From: Bacteroidales bacterium SW299
GTDB taxonomy: Bacteria > Bacteroidota > Bacteroidia > Bacteroidales > Bacteroidaceae
Direction of reading: 5' to 3'
Length of the DNA: 64,000 nt
Assembly (NCBI GenBank): GCA_019550975.1
Contig: SDWH01000001.1
Coordinates: 186,001 to 250,000, forward strand
Positions 17,463-28,200 of this stretch are shown here, one piece after another. Under the pieces are notes generated by a model, which saw only the letters and a program-made list of their open reading frames with translations, had not been told where the DNA came from and searched no databases. Every line of letters starts with the position of its first letter. Within the stretch, counting starts at the first letter, position 1. Position numbers and translations under genes: made by a program.

Positions 17463-19601
17463 ATGGCAACTTTACAAACTATCAGAAGCAAGGGACCTTT
17501 GGTGGTCATTGTAATCGGACTTGCCCTGTTTGCGTTCATCGCTGGTGACGCATGGAAAGTCCTGCAGCCGCATCAAGGCAAACAAGATGTAGGTGAAGTA
17601 AACGGAGAAAAACTAAGCACTCTGGACTACCAGAAAATGGTGGACGAACTCAGTGAAGTCATCAAACTGACCAATGGACTGAATTCACTGTCCGAAGAGC
17701 AGCTGAACAACGTAAAAGACCAGGTATGGCAGAATTACGTCAACAATCAGCTGATTGCAGAACAGGCAGAAAAGTTGGGACTGACAGTCACCGACGCTGA
17801 AATCCAGGCCATCATCGACCAAGGCACTCACCCTCTGCTGATGCAGACTCCGTTCCGCAATCCGCAGACAGGAATGTTCGACAAGGACATGCTTCAGAAA
17901 TTTCTGGTAGACTATGCGAATTTGGGAACCAGTCAAATGCCTGCTCAATATACTGAATACTATCAGAAAATGGGCGCTTTCTGGATGTTCATAGAAAAAA
18001 CACTCAGACAGAGCACGCTGGCAGAAAAATACCAGAACCTGATCACCAAATCGCTGATTTCAAATCCTGTAGCAGCCGAAGATGCGTTTAAAGCACGCAC
18101 CGAACAAAGCGACCTGCTGCTTGCCGGCATACCTTATTCTTCAATCAACGATTCAACGGTTGAAGTCAGCGACGATGAAATCAAAAAGCTGTACAATGAA
18201 AAGAAGGAACAGTTCAAACAACTGGCTGAAACACGCGACATACATTATATAGACGTGAAAGTTGTGCCTTCTGACGCTGACCGTGCGGCTGTTAAACAAG
18301 AAGTGACAGAATACAGCAATCAGCTCGACAAGACCAACTCGGATTATGCTACATTCATCCGCTCTACAGGTTCTTCTGTAGCTTATTCAGATGTGCCTGT
18401 CAACAAGTCTGTACTTCCTTCTGACATTGCCGCACGCCTGGATTCGACAGGATTGAATGAGGTATACGGCCCCTACTACTATCAGTCGGACGACTCATAC
18501 AACGCATTCAAGGTTCTGGCAAAAGTATCAGCACCCGACTCAATCCAATTCCGTCAGATTCAAGTGTACGCCGACACCGAAGACAAGACAAAAATGCTTG
18601 CCGACAGTATCTACAATGCACTCAAAGGCGGAGCTGACTTCGAAAAAGTAGCCAAAATCTACGGACAGACCGGCGAAGCAACCTGGGTAAATGCAAGAAG
18701 CTGGGAAGGCGCGGAAATGGATGCTGACAATACCAAATTTATCAACACGCTGATCAACCAACCGAAAAACGAACTGGCTAATCTGACCGTCGGACAAACT
18801 CATCTGATACTTCAGGTTATGGACAAGAAGAGCATGCAGACCAAATATAAAGTGGCTGTCATCAAATGCCCGGTTGAGTTCAGCAAAGAAACCTATAATT
18901 CTGCATACAACAAATTCAGCCAGTTTGTAGCTCAAAACACAACGCTTGAAGACTTGCAGAAAAATGCAGAAGAAAACGGATACACGCTTCTTCCGCGCAA
19001 AGATCTGTCGAGCGCAGAGCATTACGTGGGCGGCGTAAAATCGACAGGCGATGTAATGAGATGGATTTTCTCGGCAAAACCGAATGAAGTTTCTCCGCTG
19101 TATGAATGTGGCGAAAACGACCACATGATGGTGGTAGCTCTCGACAAAGTACATAAGACAGGATACCGCGACATCAATTCAGTTGCCGCTACGCTGAAGA
19201 ATGAGATCATTCGTGACAAGAAAGCTGAAAAGATTCTCGCAAGCATGCAGGGAGTCAATTCACTGGATAAGGTGAAAGCCATGGAAGGTGCTGTCAGCGA
19301 CTCTGTAAAACATGTCACATTCTCCGCATCGGCCTACATCTCTGTAGCACACGCCAGTGAACCGGTTATCGGCGCAGCCGCTTCAAAAACAGAAGTAGGA
19401 AAGGTAAGCACACCGATAAAGGGAAATGCCGGAGTTTACATGATTCAAGTTTATGCGAAAGACAAGGGCACAGAAAAATTCGATGCCAAGCAAGAAGAAT
19501 CTTCTTTGGCCAGCATGTTATCTCGCCCTGTTGCAAATCAGATATTCGGCGATTTGTATCAGAAAGCTAATGTAACAGACCAACGGTATCTGTTCTTCTA
19601 A
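17463..19601 (+). CDS. ppiD: PpiD-like membrane-anchored peptidyl-prolyl isomerase/chaperone
   Basis: The 712-residue protein has one N-terminal membrane helix (about residues 11-30, LVVIVIGLALFAFIAG), a SurA_N-type chaperone domain (VGEVNGEKLSTLDYQKMV onward to about 200), a parvulin-like region around residues 345-460 (FRQIQVYADTEDKTKMLAD, GGADFEKVAKIYG) and a long C-terminal helical part. PpiD sits at the exit of the Sec translocon and helps outer-membrane proteins fold. The length is greater than the E. coli 623 residues. A 98-base gap separates it from the preceding gene; a strong terminator follows, so it closes the operon. Confidence 0.88.
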   Translation: MATLQTIRSKGPLVVIVIGLALFAFIAGDAWKVLQPHQGKQDVGEVNGEKLSTLDYQKMVDELSEVIKLTNGLNSLSEEQLNNVKDQVWQNYVNNQLIAEQAEKLGLTVTDAEIQAIIDQGTHPLLMQTPFRNPQTGMFDKDMLQKFLVDYANLGTSQMPAQYTEYYQKMGAFWMFIEKTLRQSTLAEKYQNLITKSLISNPVAAEDAFKARTEQSDLLLAGIPYSSINDSTVEVSDDEIKKLYNEKKEQFKQLAETRDIHYIDVKVVPSDADRAAVKQEVTEYSNQLDKTNSDYATFIRSTGSSVAYSDVPVNKSVLPSDIAARLDSTGLNEVYGPYYYQSDDSYNAFKVLAKVSAPDSIQFRQIQVYADTEDKTKMLADSIYNALKGGADFEKVAKIYGQTGEATWVNARSWEGAEMDADNTKFINTLINQPKNELANLTVGQTHLILQVMDKKSMQTKYKVAVIKCPVEFSKETYNSAYNKFSQFVAQNTTLEDLQKNAEENGYTLLPRKDLSSAEHYVGGVKSTGDVMRWIFSAKPNEVSPLYECGENDHMMVVALDKVHKTGYRDINSVAATLKNEIIRDKKAEKILASMQGVNSLDKVKAMEGAVSDSVKHVTFSASAYISVAHASEPVIGAAASKTEVGKVSTPIKGNAGVYMIQVYAKDKGTEKFDAKQEESSLASMLSRPVANQIFGDLYQKANVTDQRYLFF

Positions 19602-19616
19602 ACTGACAGCCGATAT

Positions 19617-19654
19617 AAAAAACGGGAACCTCTCAAATGAAGTTCCCGTTTTTT
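19617..19654 (+). terminator. Bidirectional terminator after ppiD
   Basis: Arms 19617-19629 (A-run plus CGGGAAC) and 19642-19654 (GTTCCCG plus T-run) are perfectly complementary over 13 bases with a 12-base loop. With an A-run before and a T-run after, it can end both ppiD and the convergent ATP-grasp gene that stops at 19671. Confidence 0.92.
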
Positions 19655-19670
19655 ATTTTCATATATCAGA

Positions 19671-20843
19671 TCAATGCCCTGCAAGAATGTAAGCCTGGTA
19701 ATGCGTCGTTTCATCCACTCCGGTCAACGACAAATAACCGCTTACTATTTTTCCGTCCGCCACCACAAGCGGATACCTGTCCTTATGGTCCCGATGCGCG
19801 TTTACGGCTTCTCCGTCTGCCGAAAAGTATTCGATTCTGAACCATCCTTCCGACCGGGGATGCAAAAGCCTTGCACGCACCTGATGAGAAACAATGCCCA
19901 TATTCATGCGCAAATTAATTTCAACGCAAGGATGCACATGAAAGGCATCGTTCATCCGACAAATCATCATATCTACACCCAAACACCCGCTATAGTCATT
20001 CTCCAGCAAAGCGGAGAGCCGAACAGTCAAAGACGACTTTATCTGCCGCAGTGTGTCCACCGGAATAAACGAAGACAAAAAGGCTTCAATCTGCTCGTCC
20101 GTACACAGTCTGTTTTCCTTATAATTCCCGTGCAAGTCTGTTTCAAAAAGAGAATATCCGATGAAATAAATGCCGCCGCTCCCGTCTGCATAAAACTCCA
20201 TCGCAAAATCTGCCACTTTCTCATACAAAGGTTCAGCCATAACACTTCCCTGCGTACGAAGCACACGCTCCACCCATCCCCGGACAGAAGAGCTCCAAGT
20301 TTCGGAAGATACTTTTACCAGTCCTCGCCCGCTTCCGGACCAGGGAGCTTTCAGCACAATCTCCCCCACTTCAGACATATAGAAGTTTACATCATCCACG
20401 GAATGACATACGACAGATTCACCGCAGGTACCTTCAATTTTACGCATTCCGACAAGCATCTCTGAACTGCGCTGCCGGCTGGACAAAAAACGGATACGCT
20501 GCACTTGAGAATCCGTCAGCAGAAACTCTTCCCCAATACCGGCAGACCGGAGCTGATGCAGGAACGCCGGATCCCACCCCCATGGAACATAACTTCCCTG
20601 TTCCCACTCCAGAATCCACTGAACGCGCGGAAAAAGGAAATCACTCCCCAATTGCGAATGCAGCAGTTCTGCCTGCTTCATGTCATCAATCCTCACCGAC
20701 TCCCCGCCTTCAGCATACCATGCAGGCAGTACAGCCAAATCATACGCCATTTTCTGAATCTCCGCAGGAGCCTTATAGAAAGGCGTATTGTTAGCCAATG
20801 CCATATCATGCGCAGGATTAAAACAGTAAATCTTTTTCTCCAT
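19671..20843 (-). CDS. ATP-grasp-like protein of unknown substrate
   Basis: About 390 residues, starting at ATG 20843 (MEKKIYCF) or at 20855, four codons earlier. The segment VLKAPWSGSGRGLVKV near residue 165 looks like the ATP-binding strand and glycine loop of ATP-grasp enzymes, and VHPCVEINLRMNMG near residue 305 holds the E-x-N metal pair that ends the fold. The N-terminus FNPAHDMALANN is distinctive and conserved-looking, but I do not recognise a named family. Such enzymes join a carboxylate to an amine with ATP. No biosynthetic genes sit beside it; it is convergent with ppiD and divergent from glnN. Confidence 0.65.
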   Translation of the reverse strand: MEKKIYCFNPAHDMALANNTPFYKAPAEIQKMAYDLAVLPAWYAEGGESVRIDDMKQAELLHSQLGSDFLFPRVQWILEWEQGSYVPWGWDPAFLHQLRSAGIGEEFLLTDSQVQRIRFLSSRQRSSEMLVGMRKIEGTCGESVVCHSVDDVNFYMSEVGEIVLKAPWSGSGRGLVKVSSETWSSSVRGWVERVLRTQGSVMAEPLYEKVADFAMEFYADGSGGIYFIGYSLFETDLHGNYKENRLCTDEQIEAFLSSFIPVDTLRQIKSSLTVRLSALLENDYSGCLGVDMMICRMNDAFHVHPCVEINLRMNMGIVSHQVRARLLHPRSEGWFRIEYFSADGEAVNAHRDHKDRYPLVVADGKIVSGYLSLTGVDETTHYQAYILAGH

Positions 20844-20855
20844 AATGTCCGTCAT

Positions 20856-21288
20856 TCACTCAATGCCGTAAATATAAAGAAAATATGCAGATCTACATAT
20901 CCGACAAACCAAAAACGTTGAACCGCTGTAACAAATCGGCTGTTTTTTTAAAAAGCCAATGCAGCATCCTCTCCGGCAAGGAAGCCAAACAAATAAAAAA
21001 ATCAGAAACAGGCGAGCATAAACTTACAATATAAACAAAATACAAGAATATAAGTGTAAAACAGAAACCAAACAAGACAAAAATAAATCAAAATAAAACA
21101 AGAGCAGAAAAACACGAAATAAAAAGCACTCCTTGAAAAAGAAATAAAATCAAAAAGACGTAACTTTGTACTGTTATAAAACAATAAGACACTATTAAAA
21201 GTTTAATAACAACAAAAAGACAACAAATAAAGAGAAACAAAAGAACAAATAACAAATACACAATACAACCAACTAAAACCATAAGTTT
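20856..21288. other. AT-rich divergent intergenic region
   Basis: About 430 bases of very A-rich sequence upstream of glnN. Frames read from the minus strand here are phenylalanine/leucine-rich artefacts of the A-runs and are not called. The only clear signal is the glnN -7 box at 21161-21168. Confidence 0.6.
21161..21168 (+). promoter_or_regulatory. Promoter -7 box of glnN
   Basis: TAACTTTG matches TAnnTTTG exactly. A TTG at 21133-21135 may be a poor -33 box, but the 25-base spacing is wider than the usual 19-21. The leader to the ATG would be about 115 bases and is A-rich, leaving room for nitrogen-dependent control. Confidence 0.6.
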
Positions 21289-23478
21289 ATGTCAACATTA
21301 AGATTCAGAGTCGTAGAAAAAGCTTTTCAGACAAAACCTGTAGAAGTAAACGTCCCCAAAGAACGTCCGAGCGAATACTTCGGAAAGTACGTATTCAACC
21401 GGGAAAAGATGTTCAAGTATTTACCGTCAAATGTTTACGCCAAGCTTGTGGACGCAATGGACAACGGAGCCACACTCGACCGCAGCATAGCAGATGAGGT
21501 GGCCGCAGGGATGAAACGCTGGGCAAGCGAACTGGGCGCGACACACTACACCCACTGGTTCCAGCCGCTGACAGAAGGAACAGCCGAAAAACATGACGCG
21601 TTTGTGGAACACGACGGAAAAGGCGGCATGATGGAGGAATTTTCAGGCAAACTGCTTGTCCAGCAGGAACCTGACGCTTCTTCATTCCCCAATGGAGGAA
21701 TACGCAATACATTCGAAGCCAGAGGGTACAGCGCATGGGATCCTTCATCTCCCGTATTCGTTGTTGACGATACACTTTGCATTCCAACGGTTTTCATCGC
21801 CTATACAGGAGAGTCGCTGGATTACAAGGCTCCCCTCCTGAAAGCACTGAGAGCCGTAAACAAGGCAGCCGTGGATGTATGTCACTATTTCGACCCGAAA
21901 GTAAAGAAAGTGGTGTCCTATCTCGGCTGGGAACAGGAATACTTTCTGGTTGACGAAGGCTTGTATGCAGCCCGCCCCGACCTGCTGCTCACGGGACGCA
22001 CCCTGATGGGACACGAAGCATCGAAAAACCAGCAGCTGGAAGACCATTATTTCGGAGCAATTCCTACACGTGTGGCCTCCTTCATGAAAGATCTGGAAAT
22101 CCAGGCACTCGAACTGGGCATTCCGGTAAAGACAAGACACAACGAAGTGGCACCGAACCAGTTCGAGCTTGCACCGATTTTCGAGGAATGCAACCTGGCC
22201 GTCGACCACAACATGCTTATCATGTCGCTCATGCGGAAAGTAGCACGCAACCACGGATTCCGCGTACTGCTCCATGAAAAGCCGTTCAAGGGCGTAAACG
22301 GTTCGGGAAAACACAACAACTGGTCGCTTGGAACAGACACAGGCGTCCTGCTGATGGCTCCAGGAAAAACGCCGGAAGAAAACCTGCGCTTCATCACGTT
22401 TATCGTGAATACGCTTATGGCCGTGTACCGGCACAACGGACTGCTGAAAGCTTCCATCATGAGCGCAACAAACGCACACCGCCTGGGAGCCAACGAAGCT
22501 CCTCCCGCAATCATATCCTCGTTTTTGGGCACACAACTGAGCAAGGTGCTCGACCACATGGAAGTCAGCACAACCGATGAACTGATTGCCCTTGGAGGAA
22601 AGCACGGCATGAAACTTGACATCCCGCAGATACCGGAACTGTTGATAGACAACACCGACCGCAACCGCACTTCGCCTTTCGCATTCACTGGAAACCGCTT
22701 TGAATTCCGTGCCGTAGGTTCAGAAGCGAACTGCGCAAGCGCCATGATTGCACTGAACACAGCCGTGGCCGAACAGCTCACCGAGTTCAAGCAGAAAGTA
22801 GATGCCCTCATCGAACAGGGAGAACCGAAAGTTTCGGCTTTGATTCAGGTGATCCGCGAATACATCAAACTCAGCAAGCCTATCCGCTTCGACGGCAACG
22901 GATACAGCGAAGAATGGAAAGAAGAGGCTGCACGCCGGGGACTTGACTGCGAAACGAGCTGTCCGATCATCTTCGACCAATACCTGAAACCGGAAAGCAT
23001 CCGCATGTTTGAATCGGAGGGAGTCATGACCAAAAAAGAACTGGAAGCACGGAACGAAGTTAAATGGGAAACTTACACCAAGAAAATCCAGATTGAGGCA
23101 AGAGTATTGGGCGATCTTGTCATGAACCACATCGTACCGGTCGCAACCGAATACCAGAGCAAGCTGATAGACAACGTGTATAAAATGAAAGACCTGTTCC
23201 CGGCCGAAGAAGCATCCCGGCTCTCATCTGAGAACCTTGCCATTATACGCAAAATCTCAGAGCACGCCACCTATATCAAGGAACATGTCGACTCAATGGT
23301 GGAAGCACGGAAAGTCGCCAACAAGATTACAGACGAACGCGAAAAAGCCATAGCCTATCATGACAACATCGCTCCGATGCTCGAACAAATCCGCTATCAC
23401 ATCGACAAGCTTGAACTGATTGTAGATGACCAGATGTGGACACTGCCAAAATACAGAGAGCTGCTGTTTATCAGATAA
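21289..23478 (+). CDS. glnN: Glutamine synthetase type III
   Basis: GlnN makes glutamine from glutamate, ammonia and ATP. The 729-residue length is that of the type III enzyme and far above GlnA (about 470). The N-terminal region has RPSEYFGKYVFNREKMFKYL, and the catalytic part has EQEYFLVDEG, KTRHNEVAPNQFELAPIFEE, KPFKGVNGSGKHNNWSLGT and NRTSPFAFTGNRFEFRAVGS, giving the metal-binding glutamates, the His of the glutamate site and the active-site Arg. Type III enzymes are the main ammonia-assimilating glutamine synthetases of Bacteroides. It stands alone, with its own promoter. Confidence 0.97.
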   Translation: MSTLRFRVVEKAFQTKPVEVNVPKERPSEYFGKYVFNREKMFKYLPSNVYAKLVDAMDNGATLDRSIADEVAAGMKRWASELGATHYTHWFQPLTEGTAEKHDAFVEHDGKGGMMEEFSGKLLVQQEPDASSFPNGGIRNTFEARGYSAWDPSSPVFVVDDTLCIPTVFIAYTGESLDYKAPLLKALRAVNKAAVDVCHYFDPKVKKVVSYLGWEQEYFLVDEGLYAARPDLLLTGRTLMGHEASKNQQLEDHYFGAIPTRVASFMKDLEIQALELGIPVKTRHNEVAPNQFELAPIFEECNLAVDHNMLIMSLMRKVARNHGFRVLLHEKPFKGVNGSGKHNNWSLGTDTGVLLMAPGKTPEENLRFITFIVNTLMAVYRHNGLLKASIMSATNAHRLGANEAPPAIISSFLGTQLSKVLDHMEVSTTDELIALGGKHGMKLDIPQIPELLIDNTDRNRTSPFAFTGNRFEFRAVGSEANCASAMIALNTAVAEQLTEFKQKVDALIEQGEPKVSALIQVIREYIKLSKPIRFDGNGYSEEWKEEAARRGLDCETSCPIIFDQYLKPESIRMFESEGVMTKKELEARNEVKWETYTKKIQIEARVLGDLVMNHIVPVATEYQSKLIDNVYKMKDLFPAEEASRLSSENLAIIRKISEHATYIKEHVDSMVEARKVANKITDEREKAIAYHDNIAPMLEQIRYHIDKLELIVDDQMWTLPKYRELLFIR

Positions 23479-23520
23479 TTCATTTTTACATTATCCCTTA
23501 TTTCTTATTGGTTGTTTGAT

Positions 23521-23559
23521 AAAAACAGAGGGTGGTTTTCCGTGAGGAAAGCCGCCCTC
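23521..23559 (-). terminator. Terminator of the GH30 gene, possibly bidirectional
   Basis: Arms 23528-23541 and 23546-23559 pair over 14 bases with two G-T pairs and a tight 4-base loop. On the minus strand the hairpin is followed by TGTTTTTATC, so it mainly serves the GH30 gene ending at 23582; it may also stop glnN transcription. Confidence 0.75.
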
Positions 23560-23581
23560 GCCTGTATAATACACTCCGGCA

Positions 23582-25093
23582 TCACCTCATCACAAACGTG
23601 TTCAGGGAATGGGGAGCTAACGTAACGTTCAGAAACTTCTTCCCTAAGCGGAATGTCGCGCAGCCTGGCTTGCCTCCAAAGTTTCCCGCCACAACGACAT
23701 ATTTCTTTTCCGGTGTCAGATAAGCGACCGCCAGCACGCCGTCCTTGTTCTTCGGACTGTATCCCACCATTTCGCTTCCGGGAACCACATAATGCGAAAA
23801 ATGTTTCACTGCATAGTATTCGGCCGTATACCGGAACTTGCGTGTTTCGGGATCCACTTCAATCAGCGCGTTCTGATTCCATCCCCACGGGCTTGTACCC
23901 CGCTTGGGAAGCAGGAAATTCCAGTTGAACCACTCGTCGCAACCGTTCCCCACATTGTCGCAAATCAGGAAAAACGTATGCTCTCCCGCCTTCCAGTCCA
24001 TCGATCCGTTTCCGCACTCGCTTTCCGAACAGATGTAATGATATTCTGGATATTGCTTGCGGATAGCCGGCAGGATTTCACGTCCCTCCCATTGAAAAGC
24101 CAGTCCGCTGATGCACCCGCGCAGTTTCTCGTCACTCAGGATTCGCTCCACATGATCCTGGCGGTTGGTATTGAAGGTTCCCAAATAAAGCTTCACATCC
24201 GGATGATGCTTCTTCAATGCAGGAGCAAGATAATCGCGATTGAAGCGCACCGTCCCTTCCGCCGTCCATGCACAGCCCGGATAAGGCGTATAGCTGTATG
24301 CCTCATTCTGATAAATCACCATGTCAATGTTTATTCCTTCACTCTTGTAAGCCTCGATGAACTTGCAGAAAAAATTGGCGTACGACTGAAGGTAACGGGG
24401 ATCCTGAATGAAATAATCCTGCGTGGCAAGCCTGCGGGGAAACTGCCCTTTCCGCTCGCCCAGAAACTTCATTTCATCCTCGTCCACTTCATCTGAAGAA
24501 CCATAAAGAAGATAGTCCAGACGGCTGTCCATCTTGTTGAAACGGCTACTCAAAACCGGATAATCCCCGTTTATCTTCATCCAACTCGGAGGGCTCCAGG
24601 GGGAAGTCCAGAAGGTCAGTTTTGGATTAAACTTTTGCGCTGCCCGTATCAAGGGAATAATTCCCTGCCTGTCGCGCCCGATATTGAAATACCGCAGTTC
24701 AAAATCTCCCGGCACCTCATCACAGCTATACCACGAACGCGCATAGTCGTTCGCATTCATGGAAATGCGCCCGCGCGTAAACTTCAGTTCTCCTTCGGGA
24801 GAAAAAAGGTTATACATGATTTCGTCCTGCTCGTCACGGGCCAGCATCAGCAGCGCATCCCAGTCAAGTTCATTGAATGTTGTTCCCCAGGCTCTGAACG
24901 GAACCCCTCTTTCTGTTCCGTCCATCTCCAGCAAAGGCTCCGAAAGAGCGTCAGTCTGGAGTTTCACCCTGCTTTCTTTCCAGCAGTTTCCTTCCGTACT
25001 GCTCACCCATACATACGACTGGGCCTGAAGCCCAGCAACGAAGCCCAAAGCACATAAAGCAATTGACGCTTTCTTCTTAAAACACGATTTCAT
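23582..25093 (-). CDS. Glycoside hydrolase family 30 enzyme
   Basis: A 503-residue protein from the ATG at 25093 (MKSCFKKKASIALC), which gives a signal peptide ending at GLQAQS; the longer frame upstream lacks one. The TIM-barrel has the GH30 signatures GTTFNELDWDAL, RISMNANDYARSWYSCDE, FWTSPWSPPSWMK, the acid/base loop IYQNEAYSYTPYPGC and the nucleophile strand ICSESECGNGS, followed by a C-terminal beta-sandwich that packs against the barrel. Members cut beta-1,6-glucan, glucosylceramide or related beta-linkages; the subfamily cannot be fixed by eye. The regulator and beta-helix gene upstream suggest one polysaccharide locus. Confidence 0.85.
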   Translation of the reverse strand: MKSCFKKKASIALCALGFVAGLQAQSYVWVSSTEGNCWKESRVKLQTDALSEPLLEMDGTERGVPFRAWGTTFNELDWDALLMLARDEQDEIMYNLFSPEGELKFTRGRISMNANDYARSWYSCDEVPGDFELRYFNIGRDRQGIIPLIRAAQKFNPKLTFWTSPWSPPSWMKINGDYPVLSSRFNKMDSRLDYLLYGSSDEVDEDEMKFLGERKGQFPRRLATQDYFIQDPRYLQSYANFFCKFIEAYKSEGINIDMVIYQNEAYSYTPYPGCAWTAEGTVRFNRDYLAPALKKHHPDVKLYLGTFNTNRQDHVERILSDEKLRGCISGLAFQWEGREILPAIRKQYPEYHYICSESECGNGSMDWKAGEHTFFLICDNVGNGCDEWFNWNFLLPKRGTSPWGWNQNALIEVDPETRKFRYTAEYYAVKHFSHYVVPGSEMVGYSPKNKDGVLAVAYLTPEKKYVVVAGNFGGKPGCATFRLGKKFLNVTLAPHSLNTFVMR

Positions 25094-25244
25094 CGATAGA
25101 TATGTTAAAGTTAAAAATATCATTCCGCAAAGGACAATACTCAACGGATACTTTGTCCGCCTATCCCGACAAATTCTACAGTCCAAGGGCTGGAACATAG
25201 AATCTGCAGGCACAGATACAGATACCTTCCGCGCTCCCCGCACG

Positions 25245-28200
25245 TCATTTGTTCTTTTCCTCCTGATATTGGGTGGGCAGCATTCCGAACTGTTCCTTGA
25301 AACACTTGCTGAAATAGCTCGACGAGCTGAATCCGACGCGGTCTGCCACCTCCGATATGGTAAGCTGGCTGCTTTCGAGCAACTGGGCAGCCCTTTTCAG
25401 GCGGATGGTACGGATGAATTCCGTCGGGGTCTGTCCGGTTATCGACTGAAGCTTCCGGTAAAGATTCATGCGGCTCATTCCCATATCACTGCTCAATGCC
25501 TCCACATTATATGAAGTGTTGTCCATATTGTTTTCAATGCATCCCAATGCCCGCTTGATTATCTGCTCATCGAGGGATGTGATCGTAATGCTCGCAGGGT
25601 TTACCTCCACGCTCCTCTGAAAATCCTTCTTCCGCATTTCCTGCTTTTCAATCAGTTTCCGGATGCGCACCCGCAACATATCCATATTGAAAGGCTTTGC
25701 CATATATGAATCCGCCCCGACCGAATAACCGTTGATCTTCAAGTCGTCCGAAGTGCGCGCCGTCAACAGAATAATCGGAATATGCGACGTTTCCATATTT
25801 GTCTTGATGCGCCTGCAAAGCTCTATACCGTCTACGTTAGGCATCATGACATCACTGATAATCAAGTCGGGATTCTGTTCGGCCGCCAGCTTTTCCGCCG
25901 CCTCTCCGTCGGGAGCGTCAAACACCTGATACTCTTCGGAAAGCTGCTCTTTCAGGAAGTTTCTGAAATCATTATTGTCGTCTGCCACAAGCAATTTCTT
26001 TTTTCCAGCCTCCTGAACGGAACGCTCTCCGCCGCTTTTCTTCGCATCGGCCGACACATCCTGCATGCCAGTTTCTTCCGCTACCGCCAGATCCGTCGGA
26101 ATAAATACGGTGAAGCAGCTACCTTTTCCCGGTTCGCTCGAAACGTGCACACTTCCCTGGTGCATGTCAACATATTCTTTCACCAAATGCAGTCCGATAC
26201 CGCTTCCCACCTTGTTCTGCTCATTATGCTGCACCTGATAAAAACGTTCAAAAATATGCTTCACCTGATCTGAAGCAATGCCGATCCCTGTATCAGAAAC
26301 AGAAATGCAGGCATACTTTCGTCCGCCATATTCATTTTCTGCGAGCGACAAAGTCACACGTCCGCTTTCCGGCGTAAACTTGAATGCATTTGAAAGCAGG
26401 TTGTTCACTATCTTATGCAGTTTGTCATGATCAAAATTCATGTACCAGTGCGCAGGAGCGACATTCAGATCAAAGTCTATGCCCTTATCAACGGCAAACG
26501 GCCTGAATCCCTCATAAACCGTGCGCAGAAATTCTTCCAGATCACCGGGCAAGAGATTCAGCCTTTCACGTTTCATCTCCACTTTCCTGAAATCAAGCAG
26601 CTGATTGATCAGTCTGTAAAGTTCCTGCGTATTCTTATAAACCACCCGGAGCTGGTCCTTCAAACGTTCATCAGTCACCTTCTTCAGAATCACTTCAAGC
26701 GGAGTAAGGATCAGTGTAAGCGGCGTGCGCAGTTCATGGCTGACATTAATAAAAAAACGGAACTTCATCTGATTCAGTTCTTCCCGCTGACGCTCTGCCT
26801 CCACCTCCTGCATCCGCTTCAGCTTCCTCAGACTCCGAATATGCAGATAGCGCACAATAAAATAGCCCAATGCGAGCAGACATACGAGATAAAACACCCC
26901 GGCCCATACTGTAGCCCAGAAAGGAGGGCGGATAACAACCACAAACGAAGAACGGTCACTCCAATGATGGTCGTTGCCTGCCGACATCACATGAAACACA
27001 TACTTTCCCGGAGGCAAATGATTGTACGCCACACTCGCCTGCCCTTTTTCAGGAAGCAGTTCAATCCACTCCTTATCCACGCCCTCCATCTTGTAACGGA
27101 AATAAGTCTGCGACGGATTTACAAAATTCAAGCTGGAAAACTCGAACGTGATGAAATTCTCATCATGCCTCAGTTCCGCATACCGCACCCTGTCTACAGT
27201 CTTTTCAAACAACACGCGCCCGTTATACTGCTCTCCGCATACGACCGGCTCGTTAAACAGACGAAATCCCGTAAACATGGGAGGCACAGAGCTTGGAGCC
27301 AGAACCACATTTTCCGGCGAAAACAGATAAAACCCGTCCATGCGTCCAAAACAAAGCTGCCCGTCGGCTGTCTTCAATGAGCAGAATTCAAACAAGTCGT
27401 TCCAGCTATGGCTCCGGTTGCGGTCAAGACAAACGACGCAATACGTATATCCTTGTCCCTCATTCTCCACGGTTATTTTATAAAGCCCGTTTATCGTAGA
27501 CACCCAGACATCACCGTTGTTATCTTCCTGGATACTCTGCACCGTAAGATTCGTGAAGCCAGCCTCCTCACCCAGATAATCCACGTGAAAATCATCCGAC
27601 ACGATCTTTATCCCATATTGGGTCCCCATCCAGAGCAATCCCCGGCTGTCAAGAAAAATACAGTTGAACTTATTGCTTCCCAACGTCTGTAAAGGCGAAC
27701 CGGGAGCATCCCTCTCGGGAGCAAATACCGAATCCTTTTCCGTATCATAAATGTAGAAGCCATTGTCGGCACCAACCACAATACGTTCCTTGCTGTCAAT
27801 AGCCAAAGAATTGGCCACCCTGTACTTGGATATTTTAGGAAACTTCACCGCAAGAGGAACAATGCTGTCTGACTCGGGAACAAACATACCGACAGTTCCC
27901 AGCCGGCTCACCCATAACCGCCCGCGAAAGTCAGCCACCATTGCCCTTATATTGCTTTTTCCAAGATAATGCTTCACCCTGCCGTTCTCGATGCAATAGA
28001 GTCCGTTACGGAATGTTCCCAGCCAGATACGATCTCTGTTGTCCTTATATGCCACACGAAACAGTTGGCCCGACAGTTCCGGATAAGGCATGTCAATCGT
28101 ACGGTCGGAACACGAATACCGGTAAAGCCCTCTCGACGTACCCATCAGGATAGCTCCCTCACGCTCCTCCACCATGCAATGAATGCTTTCGTCGGCAAAG

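Noticed and set aside
20893-21282. Three hydrophobic minus-strand frames
   Set aside because: Their Phe/Leu/Tyr content is simply the reverse reading of A-rich leader DNA upstream of glnN.
21745-22811. Long minus-strand frames of 254-286 codons
   Set aside because: They lie opposite the catalytic core of glnN and have no domain features.
26415-27380. 321-codon open frame on the plus strand
   Set aside because: Antisense to the hybrid two-component gene, within its kinase and Y_Y_Y regions; no domain, unlikely composition.
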